64,000 nt of DNA. Origin: Pseudarthrobacter sp. NIBRBAC000502772 (lineage in GTDB: Bacteria; Actinomycetota; Actinomycetes; Actinomycetales; Micrococcaceae). Both the position numbers and the translations under genes were made by a program. Of this stretch, positions 35,621-42,878 are shown in pieces. Each line of letters begins with the position of its first letter. Within the stretch, counting starts at the first letter, position 1. Under the pieces are notes generated by a model. That model was not told the DNA's origin and ran no database searches. It saw only the letters and a list, made by a program, of their open reading frames with translations. The stretch lies in assembly GCF_006517235.1 (NCBI RefSeq), contig NZ_CP041188.1, forward strand, positions 1,054,001 through 1,118,000, in the 5' to 3' direction.

Positions 35621-36549
35621 ACCGTCCCCGCAGTTCGAAGCGGTGCCAAGGCCTGCGCCAGGCGCCCTCGGAGCGCAGCAGCCTCACCGGCGAAGGCGCG
35701 CTGATGCTCAACGTAGGCCGCTTTGCCTTCCGCGGTTTCGATCCGAATGGGCGGGTAACCCCACTCCGCGAGGTCGTAGGGGGAGGCCTGCATGTCCATG
35801 GCCCGGATCCGCCAGGACAGTTCGAAGCAATCCATGACCAGTTCGCTGGGAAGCGCGGGCAGCAGTTTGTACGCCCACTTGTAGAGATCCATGTTGGCGT
35901 GCAGGCAGCCCGGCTGTTCCATATGCCGCTGGTTTTCGCGGCTGGGCGCCAGTTCGTTCAGTGCAATCGCGTCGGGCGTGTAGAAGCGGAAGGCGTCGAA
36001 GTGTGAGCACCGGATCCGGTTGTCCTCCACCACTTTGTCCGTGCCGGCCGAACCCAGCCTCAGTTGCAGGTATTCATGGCGCAGGTCGAATTTGTCCTGT
36101 CGGTAGACCATGGCCCATTCGTGCAGCCCGAAGCAGCCGAACTGCGCGGGCCGGGCAGCGGTGCCGCGAAGAATGATGTCCGCGAAGGCCACAGCCTCGT
36201 GCCGGTCGGCCAGGAACCGGGCACGGTCAAAAGTCACGGCAGGGGTTCCTAGCGGCAGCCCAAGGGAGGCGAGTTCGCCGTCGTCGAGCGTTTGGTAGTG
36301 CTTCCAGCCCATGCGGGCGGACGCCGCTTCAGCGGTCAGTACGACGCCGGCTCCCGGGTGCCAGCGCAGCAGCTGGCCAGGCTTCTGGGTGTAGTAAGTG
36401 AAAAGAAAGTCCTCCACCGGGTGCTTCCGACCTGCCGAGCGGCGGGCAAGGTAGGGATCCGAGTAACGGCGGACGCGTTGGGCGTGCGCTTCCTCGCGGG
36501 CACGCCAGGCGTCGGCCGTCAGCAGGCTACGTTGCTCCACCGCTGGCAC
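35617..36549 (-). CDS. Actinobacterial protein labelled '3-methyladenine DNA glycosylase' (function unproven)
   Basis: 310 aa from GTG 36549 (GTG 36540 is possible). The sequence has AREEAHAQRVRRYSDPYLAR, KHPVEDFLFTYYTQKPGQLL, FGCFGLHEWAMVYRQDKFDL and RCSHFDAFRFYTPDAIALNE. These are typical of a conserved actinobacterial family that databases often name 3-methyladenine DNA glycosylase. I see no helix-hairpin-helix or known glycosylase active site, so the label should be treated with care. It overlaps the SSI-like lipoprotein gene upstream by about 23 nt and the SSI-like gene downstream by 4 nt. Confidence 0.7.
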   Translation of the reverse strand: MPAVEQRSLLTADAWRAREEAHAQRVRRYSDPYLARRSAGRKHPVEDFLFTYYTQKPGQLLRWHPGAGVVLTAEAASARMGWKHYQTLDDGELASLGLPLGTPAVTFDRARFLADRHEAVAFADIILRGTAARPAQFGCFGLHEWAMVYRQDKFDLRHEYLQLRLGSAGTDKVVEDNRIRCSHFDAFRFYTPDAIALNELAPSRENQRHMEQPGCLHANMDLYKWAYKLLPALPSELVMDCFELSWRIRAMDMQASPYDLAEWGYPPIRIETAEGKAAYVEHQRAFAGEAAALRGRLAQALAPLRTAGTV

Positions 36550-37102
36550 CCAGGACGTCCTGGGCTGCGTTCCAGGCACCGATTTCGCAGCCGTTGGTGC
36601 GCGCGAACGTGGCATCCACGGGGGTATCGTCCACAATCCCGGTGACCGTGGCGGTCTGCGGGCCGCCGTATTGTTCGGTGCAGGCCACGTCTTTGCTCCT
36701 GGGGGCCGGGCTGAGGAGCGCAGCGTTGTTCTTGAGGGCAGCGCACGCAGCCTCCGGCCTGGGGTGCTTGCTCTCAGCCGTGGGGAGGCCGCCGCGGCAG
36801 ACCAGCGTGTAGTTCACTGCCGCTTCAGTGGGAGAGGGCCTGACCATGATGGCAAGCTCGGCGTTGCCGGCGCCGGTGCCTGCCGTCGGGGCCGGGGGTG
36901 CGGAAGGTGACGGCGCAGGGACGGTGGTCTCGGTGTCCGGAGCGGGGGACCCGGAAGTGTCCGGGCTGGCGGAGGAACTGGTCGTGGGGCTAGCTGTGGG
37001 GCTGGCGGATGAAGTCCCGGTCCCGTCAGGCGTGCCCGTACAGGCGGCGAGCCCGGCAATGGCGAGGACCGCCAGCAATGGCCGTACTGTTCGCAAACGC
37101 AT
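36527..37102 (-). CDS. SSI-family serine protease inhibitor-like lipoprotein
   Basis: 191 aa. The N-terminus is a lipoprotein signal with lipobox GLAAC (Cys21), followed by a 55-residue Ser/Thr/Pro-rich linker. The C-terminal 110 residues match SSI (PF00720, peptidase inhibitor I16): VNYTLVCRGGLPTAES...AACAALKNNAALL with the first Cys pair, then DVACTEQYGGPQTATVTGIV and FARTNGCEIGAWNA with the second. The loop reads Cys-Thr-Glu-Gln-Tyr, placing Glu at the position of SSI Met73 (P1). By family it would block a serine protease at the cell surface. The large subtilase 3 kb away is an obvious but unproven target. Confidence 0.72.
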   Translation of the reverse strand: MRLRTVRPLLAVLAIAGLAACTGTPDGTGTSSASPTASPTTSSSASPDTSGSPAPDTETTVPAPSPSAPPAPTAGTGAGNAELAIMVRPSPTEAAVNYTLVCRGGLPTAESKHPRPEAACAALKNNAALLSPAPRSKDVACTEQYGGPQTATVTGIVDDTPVDATFARTNGCEIGAWNAAQDVLGASGGAT

Positions 37103-37142
37103 GGACCCTCCTAGGTTGCTGCCATTTTACGCCTTGCCGCAT

Positions 37143-37625
37143 TTACTCCCCGACGGGTTGCCCGTTGGATCCGGCGGAGGCGGCTATGAGCCCCATCATG
37201 GATTTGTGCAGCGCCCCCACCTGCTCACGGGTCAGGCCCAGGCGTTCCATCATGGTGCCCGGGACGGCAATGGCCTGCTGACGCAGCGCGGCGCCGGCCG
37301 GGGTCAGGCCCACGGCAAGGGTGCGTTCGTTTCCGTCCACCCGCTGGCGGGTGACAAAGCCAGCCTCCTCCAGCCGCCGAAGAAGCGGTGAGATGGTGGC
37401 CGGGGCCTGCGCCAGGGCCTCACTGATGCTGCGCAGGGTGCGGGGTGCTGATTCCCACAGGCACAGCATCACAAGATACTGAGGGTGGGTGAGTCCGAGC
37501 TTTTCGAGGACGGGCTTGTAGGCGCCCACCACGCTTCTGGATGCCACGGTAAGGGCAAAACAGAGCTGTTGCTCCAAGAGGAGGTCATCGTCCTGCTGCC
37601 GCGCGGCGCCGGCCCGTACCGCCAT
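37143..37625 (-). CDS. MarR-family regulator, OhrR-like
   Basis: 160 aa with TTGGAGGAATGTT before ATG 37625. QQLCFALTVASRSVVGAYKP then LGLTHPQYLVMLCLWE is the OhrR pattern: Cys22 is the organic-peroxide-sensing residue and the Tyr contacts it in known OhrR proteins. The winged helix follows (LRSISEALAQAPATISPLLR, VTRQRVDGNERTLAVGLTPA). It would repress a peroxide-resistance gene and itself until oxidised. No ohr gene is adjacent; two small proteins of unknown function are divergent from it, with a palindrome between. Confidence 0.85.
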   Translation of the reverse strand: MAVRAGAARQQDDDLLLEQQLCFALTVASRSVVGAYKPVLEKLGLTHPQYLVMLCLWESAPRTLRSISEALAQAPATISPLLRRLEEAGFVTRQRVDGNERTLAVGLTPAGAALRQQAIAVPGTMMERLGLTREQVGALHKSMMGLIAASAGSNGQPVGE

Positions 37626-37641
37626 AACATTCCTCCAATAG

Positions 37642-37653
37642 TTAGTGCACTAA
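37642..37653. promoter_or_regulatory. Palindromic operator between the OhrR-like gene and the divergent gene
   Basis: TTAGTGCACTAA is a perfect 12-bp palindrome, 17 nt before the regulator start and 54 nt before the divergent small gene. A related half-site (GTTAGCGTACAC) follows. The place and symmetry fit autoregulation by a MarR dimer. Confidence 0.6.
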
Positions 37654-37706
37654 TTGTTAGCGTACACTGGAGCGGGTAATGGGGTTCTATCGAAGGGGTC
37701 ACTTTC

Positions 37707-37949
37707 ATGGGCAAAGGCAAGTCAGGCGACAAGGGCAGCGCATCCCAGCGGTTCATGCGCGCAACCGGCAAGCTCAGGGCGATTTTCGGCCCGGCCAACC
37801 GCAGTTCCCTGGTGCATGACATGACCGAAGAGAACCGGGCACTCCTGGTTCAGCGCGAGCGGGAAACCCAGCAATGGGAAACGGTCACCCGCCCGGACGG
37901 CAGCACCTATGTTGTGCCCAGGAACCCGGACGACCAGTCCCTCCGCTGA
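37707..37949 (+). CDS. Small conserved protein with an FGPA motif, paralogue 1
   Basis: 80 aa. RFMRATGKLRAIFGPANRSS is the shared core with the protein at 38082-38297. The tail QQWETVTRPDGSTYVVPRNP looks like a beta hairpin. The first 12 residues are Gly/Lys/Ser-rich. No signal peptide or known domain. It is divergent from the OhrR-like regulator and may be its target. Function unknown. Confidence 0.65.
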   Translation: MGKGKSGDKGSASQRFMRATGKLRAIFGPANRSSLVHDMTEENRALLVQRERETQQWETVTRPDGSTYVVPRNPDDQSLR

Positions 37950-38081
37950 CCCTCTCCGGCCTCCCCGCCATGCCCAACCTCACCAGACCAATTTTCGGGC
38001 GGCGGGCGTAAAATAAGGGCACTGACTCCACAAGGAGGCAGTGGCTCTTTCGCCCGCAACGCGGGAAGGGGGGTGGAAACA

Positions 38082-38297
38082 ATGGGACATGCGCTCACCG
38101 GTTTTATGCACGCGACTGACAGGCTCCGCTTTGTCTTCGGGCCGGCAACGCGTCTGGACACGGATTCGCCCGTGGTCCACAAGCATGATGAGTTCGAGCA
38201 GGCCTCTAACGAGGACCTTTCCCACTTCGTGGTGGAAACCGATTCCGAAGGTCATCACTACGCCGTGCGCCGCGAAGAATTGGACAAACAGGGCTGA
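38082..38297 (+). CDS. Small conserved protein with an FGPA motif, paralogue 2
   Basis: 71 aa from ATG 38082 with AAGGGGGG 10-17 nt upstream; GTG 38073 is an alternative start. LTGFMHATDRLRFVFGPATR aligns with FMRATGKLRAIFGPANR of the gene 130 nt upstream, and HFVVETDSEGHHYAVRREEL aligns with its C-terminal hairpin. Acidic overall. A terminator follows 33 nt after the stop. Unknown function. Confidence 0.65.
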   Translation: MGHALTGFMHATDRLRFVFGPATRLDTDSPVVHKHDEFEQASNEDLSHFVVETDSEGHHYAVRREELDKQG

Positions 38298-38330
38298 GCT
38301 GTCCGCTTTGGCCAAAAAGAAAATGTTCTG

Positions 38331-38364
38331 GTGGCCGGCAGAACCGGCCCCCAGAACATCCTTT
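38331..38364. terminator. Bidirectional terminator between the FGPA gene and lysC
   Basis: ATGTTCTGG and CCAGAACAT form the outer stem around GCCGG/CCGGC, flanked by AAAAGAAA on the left and CCTTTT on the right. It lies between convergent genes and serves either strand. Confidence 0.8.
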
Positions 38365-38386
38365 TATGGTGTGGCAGGGCTGAGAG

Positions 38387-39745
38387 CTAGCGCCCGGTGC
38401 CGCCGTAGACCGTTGCCTCGTCCTCGCTGTCCAGGTCGAAGGCCTTGTGGATTGCCCGGACGGCGTCATCGAGGAGATCGGCGTGCGTCACCACGGAGAT
38501 CCGGATTTCCGAGGTGGAGATCATGTTGATGTTGATCCCGGCGTCGGACAGGGCCTTGAAGAACGTCGCGGAGACGCCCGGGTGTGACCGCATGCCGGCC
38601 CCGATCAGGGACAGTTTGCCGATCTGTTCGTTGTATTCGATGTTCTCGAACCCGATGTCCGGCTGTGCGGCCTTGAGCGCTTCCAGGGCCTCCGCGCCTT
38701 CGACGATGGGGAGCGTGAAGGAAATATCCGTCCGGCCCGTGCCGTGCGTGGAAACGTTCTGCACGATCATGTCGATGTTCGAGTGGGCGTCGGCAATGAC
38801 CTGGAAGATCGCGGCAGCCTTGCCGGGGATGTCCGGGACACCCACCACAGTGACCTTGGCTTCGGAACGGTCGTGTGCAACGCCGGAGATGATTGGCTGC
38901 TCCAAGGCAACTCCCTCTTGAGTGGTGATCTTGTCTTCGGCGCTGGGGATGACCCAGGTGCCTTCGTTCTGGCTGAATGAGGACCGGACATGCAACGGCA
39001 CACCGAACCGGCGCGCATATTCAACGCAGCGCAGGTGCAGGATCTTCGCACCGGACGCCGCGAGTTCCAGCATTTCCTCGCTGGAGATGGTATCGATTTT
39101 CTGGGCGGAAGGCACCACGCGAGGGTCCGCGGTATAGATGCCGTCAACGTCCGTGTAGATCTCGCAGACATCGGCGTCGAGTGCGGCCGCAAGCGCGACG
39201 GCGGTGGTGTCCGAGCCGCCGCGGCCCAAGGTGGTGATCTCGTTGGTGCTCCGGCTCATGCCCTGGAAGCCGGCGACGATCGCGATGTGCCCCTTGTCCA
39301 GGGCCGTGCGGATGCGGTGCGGATCGACGTCGATAATGCGCGCCTTGCCGTGGATGCCGTCCGTGATCATGCCGGCCTGGGAGCCGGTGAAGGACTGTGC
39401 TGAGGCGCCGAACTTGTTGATGGCCATGGCGAGCAGGGCCATGGAGATGCGCTCACCGGCCGAGAGGAGCATGTCCATCTCGCGGGCAGGGGCGGAATCT
39501 GTCACCTGGGCGGCGAGGTCCAGCAGTTCGTCGGTGGTGTCGCCCATGGCGGAAACGACCACCACCACTTCGTTGCCGGCCCGCTGCGCGTCGACCACTC
39601 GCTTTGCGACGCGCTTGACGCCCTCGGCATCCGACACGGAGGAGCCGCCGAACTTCTGCACAATCAGCTGTTTGGTCACGGCAGTGCCTTCGGGCAACTC
39701 CTGTGGCTGCGTTGCTGTGTGCACTTCGGAAGTGGGCGTACTCAT
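38387..39745 (-). CDS. lysC: Aspartate kinase
   Basis: 452 aa. Phosphorylates aspartate, the entry step to lysine, methionine and threonine. Kinase motifs: [58 protein letters not shown]. Two ACT domains follow ([40 protein letters not shown]) for feedback control by lysine plus threonine, as known in Corynebacterium. The first 24 residues are an extension before VTKQLIVQK. asd, which usually follows lysC in this order, is absent; a terminator follows instead. Confidence 0.94.
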   Translation of the reverse strand: MSTPTSEVHTATQPQELPEGTAVTKQLIVQKFGGSSVSDAEGVKRVAKRVVDAQRAGNEVVVVVSAMGDTTDELLDLAAQVTDSAPAREMDMLLSAGERISMALLAMAINKFGASAQSFTGSQAGMITDGIHGKARIIDVDPHRIRTALDKGHIAIVAGFQGMSRSTNEITTLGRGGSDTTAVALAAALDADVCEIYTDVDGIYTADPRVVPSAQKIDTISSEEMLELAASGAKILHLRCVEYARRFGVPLHVRSSFSQNEGTWVIPSAEDKITTQEGVALEQPIISGVAHDRSEAKVTVVGVPDIPGKAAAIFQVIADAHSNIDMIVQNVSTHGTGRTDISFTLPIVEGAEALEALKAAQPDIGFENIEYNEQIGKLSLIGAGMRSHPGVSATFFKALSDAGININMISTSEIRISVVTHADLLDDAVRAIHKAFDLDSEDEATVYGGTGR

Positions 39746-39915
39746 GCGCGTACCTTCACTGGATCAATCGGAGTTCTGGAGGTCAGGCACGGCCTTGCTG
39801 CTGGACGGCGTGACGTGTCAGCCCAGTTTATCGCCGCCTGTGGCCGGACGCGGAATTGTGTCCAAATCTCAGCCTTCCGGCGGATACTGCGCCCGTCGGC
39901 TCAGGCGTAGGCTCA

Positions 39916-39921
39916 TATAGT
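39916..39921 (+). promoter_or_regulatory. Candidate -10 for a leaderless ABC transporter transcript
   Basis: TATAGT (5 of 6 to TATAAT) ends 4 nt before ATG 39926, which has no Shine-Dalgarno. The transcript could begin at or just after this start codon; if it begins later, ATG 39962 would be used. No clear -35. Confidence 0.4.
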
Positions 39922-39925
39922 CAGT

Positions 39926-40933
39926 ATGCATGAACGGCTTTGGGGGACAGGTGCTCGGGACATGACAGAAAACTGGGACAGAATAGGCATTCCGGCCCAG
40001 CCGGAAAGCCCGCGCCAGGACGGCATCAGCGCCACCGCGGTGAGCCGCAGCTTCGGGCAGGTGCACGCCGTCGAGCACATGGATTTCCATGCTCCGGCGG
40101 GAAAAGTCACCGCACTGATCGGCCCCAACGGTGCCGGCAAAACCACGCTGTTGCTCATGCTGGCTTCACTGCTGGCGCCGGATTCCGGCACTGTCACGGT
40201 GGACGGGCTGGATCCGCAGCACCACCGCGCGGAAGTGCGGAAAAGGATTGGCTGGATGCCGGACACCCTGGGCGTGTGGGAGTCCCTGACCGCCCGTGAG
40301 ATCCTCACCCAGATAGCCCGTTTCTACCGGCTGCCCAAGGCCGGAATCCCGCAGCGCGTCACAGGGATGCTGGACCGGGTCCGCCTGAGTGACCTTGCAG
40401 ACCAGCCGGCCCGTGTACTGTCCCGGGGGCAGCAGCAGCGCCTCAGCCTGGCCCGCGCACTGATACACGATCCGTCCGTGCTGCTGCTCGATGAGCCGGC
40501 GTCGGGCCTGGACCCGGGATCGCGGGTGGAGCTGCGCGTGATGCTGCGGCAGCTTGCGGCGGAGGGGAAGTCCATCGTTGTCTCCTCCCACGTGCTCAGC
40601 GAGCTGGACGAAATTGCGGACGCAGCGGTGTTCGTCAACCGCGGGAGGACGGTCCGGCACCAGACCACGGACGCGGCTGCCGCCTCCGGCAGGCGCTACG
40701 CCATCTCGGCAACCGACGGCGCAGCGCTCGCCGCCAAACTCACGGACTTGGGCCTGGCGTTCCGGGTTGAGGACGGCCGCCGGCCGGCCATCAGCCTGGT
40801 GTTGCTGAACGACGACGACGCCGCCAGCCTCCTGCGCGACCTGGTGCTGGCCGGCGTCGGGGTCAGCTCCTTTGCCCCCGCTTCGGGTGCCCTGGAAGAG
40901 ACTTACATGAACCTTGAGGGGGAGCGGCGATGA
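39926..40933 (+). CDS. ABC transporter ATP-binding protein (ABC-2 exporter type)
   Basis: 335 aa from ATG 39926, or 323 aa from ATG 39962. Walker A GPNGAGKTTLL, Q-loop/DTLGVWESLTAREIL, signature LSRGQQQRLSLARAL (Arg in place of Gly in the usual LSGGQ), Walker B VLLLDEPASGLDP, H-loop VVSSHVLSELDEI. The GLDPGSR stretch and C-terminal extension fit CcmA/NatA-type exporters. It overlaps the permease gene by 4 nt. The substrate is unknown. Confidence 0.88.
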   Translation: MHERLWGTGARDMTENWDRIGIPAQPESPRQDGISATAVSRSFGQVHAVEHMDFHAPAGKVTALIGPNGAGKTTLLLMLASLLAPDSGTVTVDGLDPQHHRAEVRKRIGWMPDTLGVWESLTAREILTQIARFYRLPKAGIPQRVTGMLDRVRLSDLADQPARVLSRGQQQRLSLARALIHDPSVLLLDEPASGLDPGSRVELRVMLRQLAAEGKSIVVSSHVLSELDEIADAAVFVNRGRTVRHQTTDAAAASGRRYAISATDGAALAAKLTDLGLAFRVEDGRRPAISLVLLNDDDAASLLRDLVLAGVGVSSFAPASGALEETYMNLEGERR

Positions 40934-42081
40934 GCCAGCTGACAGAACCAACGCAGCGCCCGCCGGCTTCCGGCATTGTTGCCGGCTACCTTGCCGGCAT
41001 CCGGGATGTGGTGGTCCTGGAACTCAAGCAGCGGCTCCGGTCCCGCGGCTGGTACATCATGCTGGCCATCTGGTTCATCCTGACGGGCCTGGTGACCTGG
41101 CTGACGTGGGCCAGCTGGAACGCCCAGCGCGAAGCCCAACGGGCCTACTCGAGCTTTATGCCGCCCGACACCGGTCCGGGGTCCATGATCTTCGAAGTGG
41201 TCCTGGCCTTTGTCCTCCTCTTCGCACTGCTGGTGGCGCCCGCACTGTCTGCCAATGCCGTCAACGGCGACCGCGCCGGCGGGACCCTGGCCATCCTGCA
41301 GGTGACCCTGCTCCGTCCCGGACAGATCCTGTGGGGCAAGTTCTTCGCCGCGTGGGCCGCCGCCCTGGCCTTCCTGGTTGCCAGCACGCCGTTCCTGGTC
41401 ATCGGAGTGGCCCTCGGCGGCATGACGCCCGGCCACGTCATCGTGGCCCTGCTGATGCTGGCGGTTGAGGTGGGCGTGGTGTGTGCCATCGGCGTCGGAA
41501 TTTCCGCGCTGGCGGGGCGCCCGCTGTTCTCGATTGTGGTCACGTACCTTGCCGTGGCCGGGCTGGTTTTCGGTTCCCTGATTGCCTTCGGCCTGGGCAC
41601 CGGGCTCTCGCAGGGCACCGTTATGGCCAACCAGGCGCAGTACCGCAATGTTGAACCGCTGCGGTCGGTACCCGACGAAACGGCGCCGCAGGAACCGGAG
41701 TACACCTGCTCCGGACCGCTGCGTGCCCAGCCAGCAGTTCGCACCGAAAGGGTGGCGTGGATGCTGGCCATGAACCCTTACGTGGTGGTGGCCGATGCCA
41801 TCCCCTACACGGTCCGAGTCAACAGTGGCCTCGGAATGTCGTCGCCGGTGGGGGCCATCGAGTCCATCAGCCAGGGTGCACGCTACGCCATGGCCGGTCC
41901 GGAGGGCACCTACCCCTGCGCCAACGGGGAGGCCAAGCCGCAGTACCTGGCACAGTCCACTCCCCTGTGGCCGCTGGGGCTCGGCCTGCAGCTGCTGCTT
42001 GCCGGGCTGCTGATGTGGCTGGGCTGGCGCTCGCTGCGCACCCCGGCACACAGGCTGGCACGCGGAACCCGCATCGCCTAA
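40930..42081 (+). CDS. ABC-2 type membrane permease
   Basis: 383 aa with about six membrane helices: one at 42-60 (GWYIMLAIWFILTGLVTWLT), a cluster at 85-230 (VVLAFVLLFALLVAPALSAN, LAFLVASTPFLVIGVALGG) and a last one near the C-terminus (LGLGLQLLLAGLLMWLGW). NAVNGDRAGGTLAILQVTLL is the typical ABC-2 loop motif. A large loop of about 110 residues with two Cys (YTCSG, YPCAN) lies between helices 5 and 6, probably outside the membrane. It forms the exporter with the ATPase gene that it overlaps. Confidence 0.88.
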   Translation: MSQLTEPTQRPPASGIVAGYLAGIRDVVVLELKQRLRSRGWYIMLAIWFILTGLVTWLTWASWNAQREAQRAYSSFMPPDTGPGSMIFEVVLAFVLLFALLVAPALSANAVNGDRAGGTLAILQVTLLRPGQILWGKFFAAWAAALAFLVASTPFLVIGVALGGMTPGHVIVALLMLAVEVGVVCAIGVGISALAGRPLFSIVVTYLAVAGLVFGSLIAFGLGTGLSQGTVMANQAQYRNVEPLRSVPDETAPQEPEYTCSGPLRAQPAVRTERVAWMLAMNPYVVVADAIPYTVRVNSGLGMSSPVGAIESISQGARYAMAGPEGTYPCANGEAKPQYLAQSTPLWPLGLGLQLLLAGLLMWLGWRSLRTPAHRLARGTRIA

Positions 42082-42215
42082 GCCGGTGTGCCCGACGACG
42101 GCTCAGCCCGGCCCCCTGAACCCAGGCCGGGCCGGGCTGGGCCAGGCCGGGTCGCCGGTCTTCCTTAGCCTGTTGCCTTAGCCTGTCGGCCTGACCAGGT
42201 CAGGGGCAGGTCCGC

Positions 42216-42815
42216 TCAGGTCAGGGCGTTGCGGCGGCCTTCGAATGCACGCCCGAGGGTGACCTCGTCGGCGTACTCAAGATCGCCGCCCACAGGCAGC
42301 CCGGAGGCCAGACGGGTCACCACGATGCCGATTGTCTTCAGCATCCTGGCCAGGTACGTGGCCGTTGCTTCGCCTTCGAGGTTGGGGTCGGTGGCGATAA
42401 TGACTTCCTGGATGGCGCCGTCGTTCAGCCGTGTCAGGAGTTCCCGGATCCGCAGTTGTTCGGGCCCAACGCCGGCAATGGGGTTGATGGCTCCGCCCAG
42501 CACGTGATAGCGGCCGCGGAAGGACCGGGTGCGCTCCACGGCGAGGACGTCCTTAGACTCCTCCACTACACAAATGACTGACGGGTCGCGCCGGGGATCC
42601 CGGCAGATGTTGCACAGTTCCTGCTCGGTGACGTTGCCGCATACCGTGCAGAACTTCACGCGTTCCTTCACCATGGTGATGGCTTCCACGAGTCGCTTCA
42701 TGTCCTGCGGGTCCGCTTCGAGGATGTGGAAGGCAAGCCGCTGGGCGGATTTGGGACCGACACCGGGAAGCCGTCCGAGCTCGTCGATCAGCTCCTGGAC
42801 TGCACCTTCGTACAC
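42216..42815 (-). CDS. recR: Recombination protein RecR
   Basis: 199 aa. Helix-hairpin-helix [21 protein letters not shown]4 zinc finger with Cys56, Cys59, Cys68 and Cys71 ([20 protein letters not shown]), Toprim core [20 protein letters not shown], and [20 protein letters not shown] at the C-terminus. It works with RecO/RecF in gap repair. It follows dnaX on the same strand with a 63-nt gap, the classic dnaX-recR order (no ybaB gene between them here). Confidence 0.96.
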   Translation of the reverse strand: MYEGAVQELIDELGRLPGVGPKSAQRLAFHILEADPQDMKRLVEAITMVKERVKFCTVCGNVTEQELCNICRDPRRDPSVICVVEESKDVLAVERTRSFRGRYHVLGGAINPIAGVGPEQLRIRELLTRLNDGAIQEVIIATDPNLEGEATATYLARMLKTIGIVVTRLASGLPVGGDLEYADEVTLGRAFEGRRNALT

Positions 42816-42878
42816 GTTTTCCTCTTTTGGCTTGGCTTGGGTGGTGAATGGAGTTGCGGGAGTACGTGCGCCAGGTGC

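Noticed and set aside
35617..36549. Firm assignment as a 3-methyladenine DNA glycosylase
   Set aside because: The name is common in databases for this family, but no glycosylase active-site motif is visible, so it is kept only as a label.
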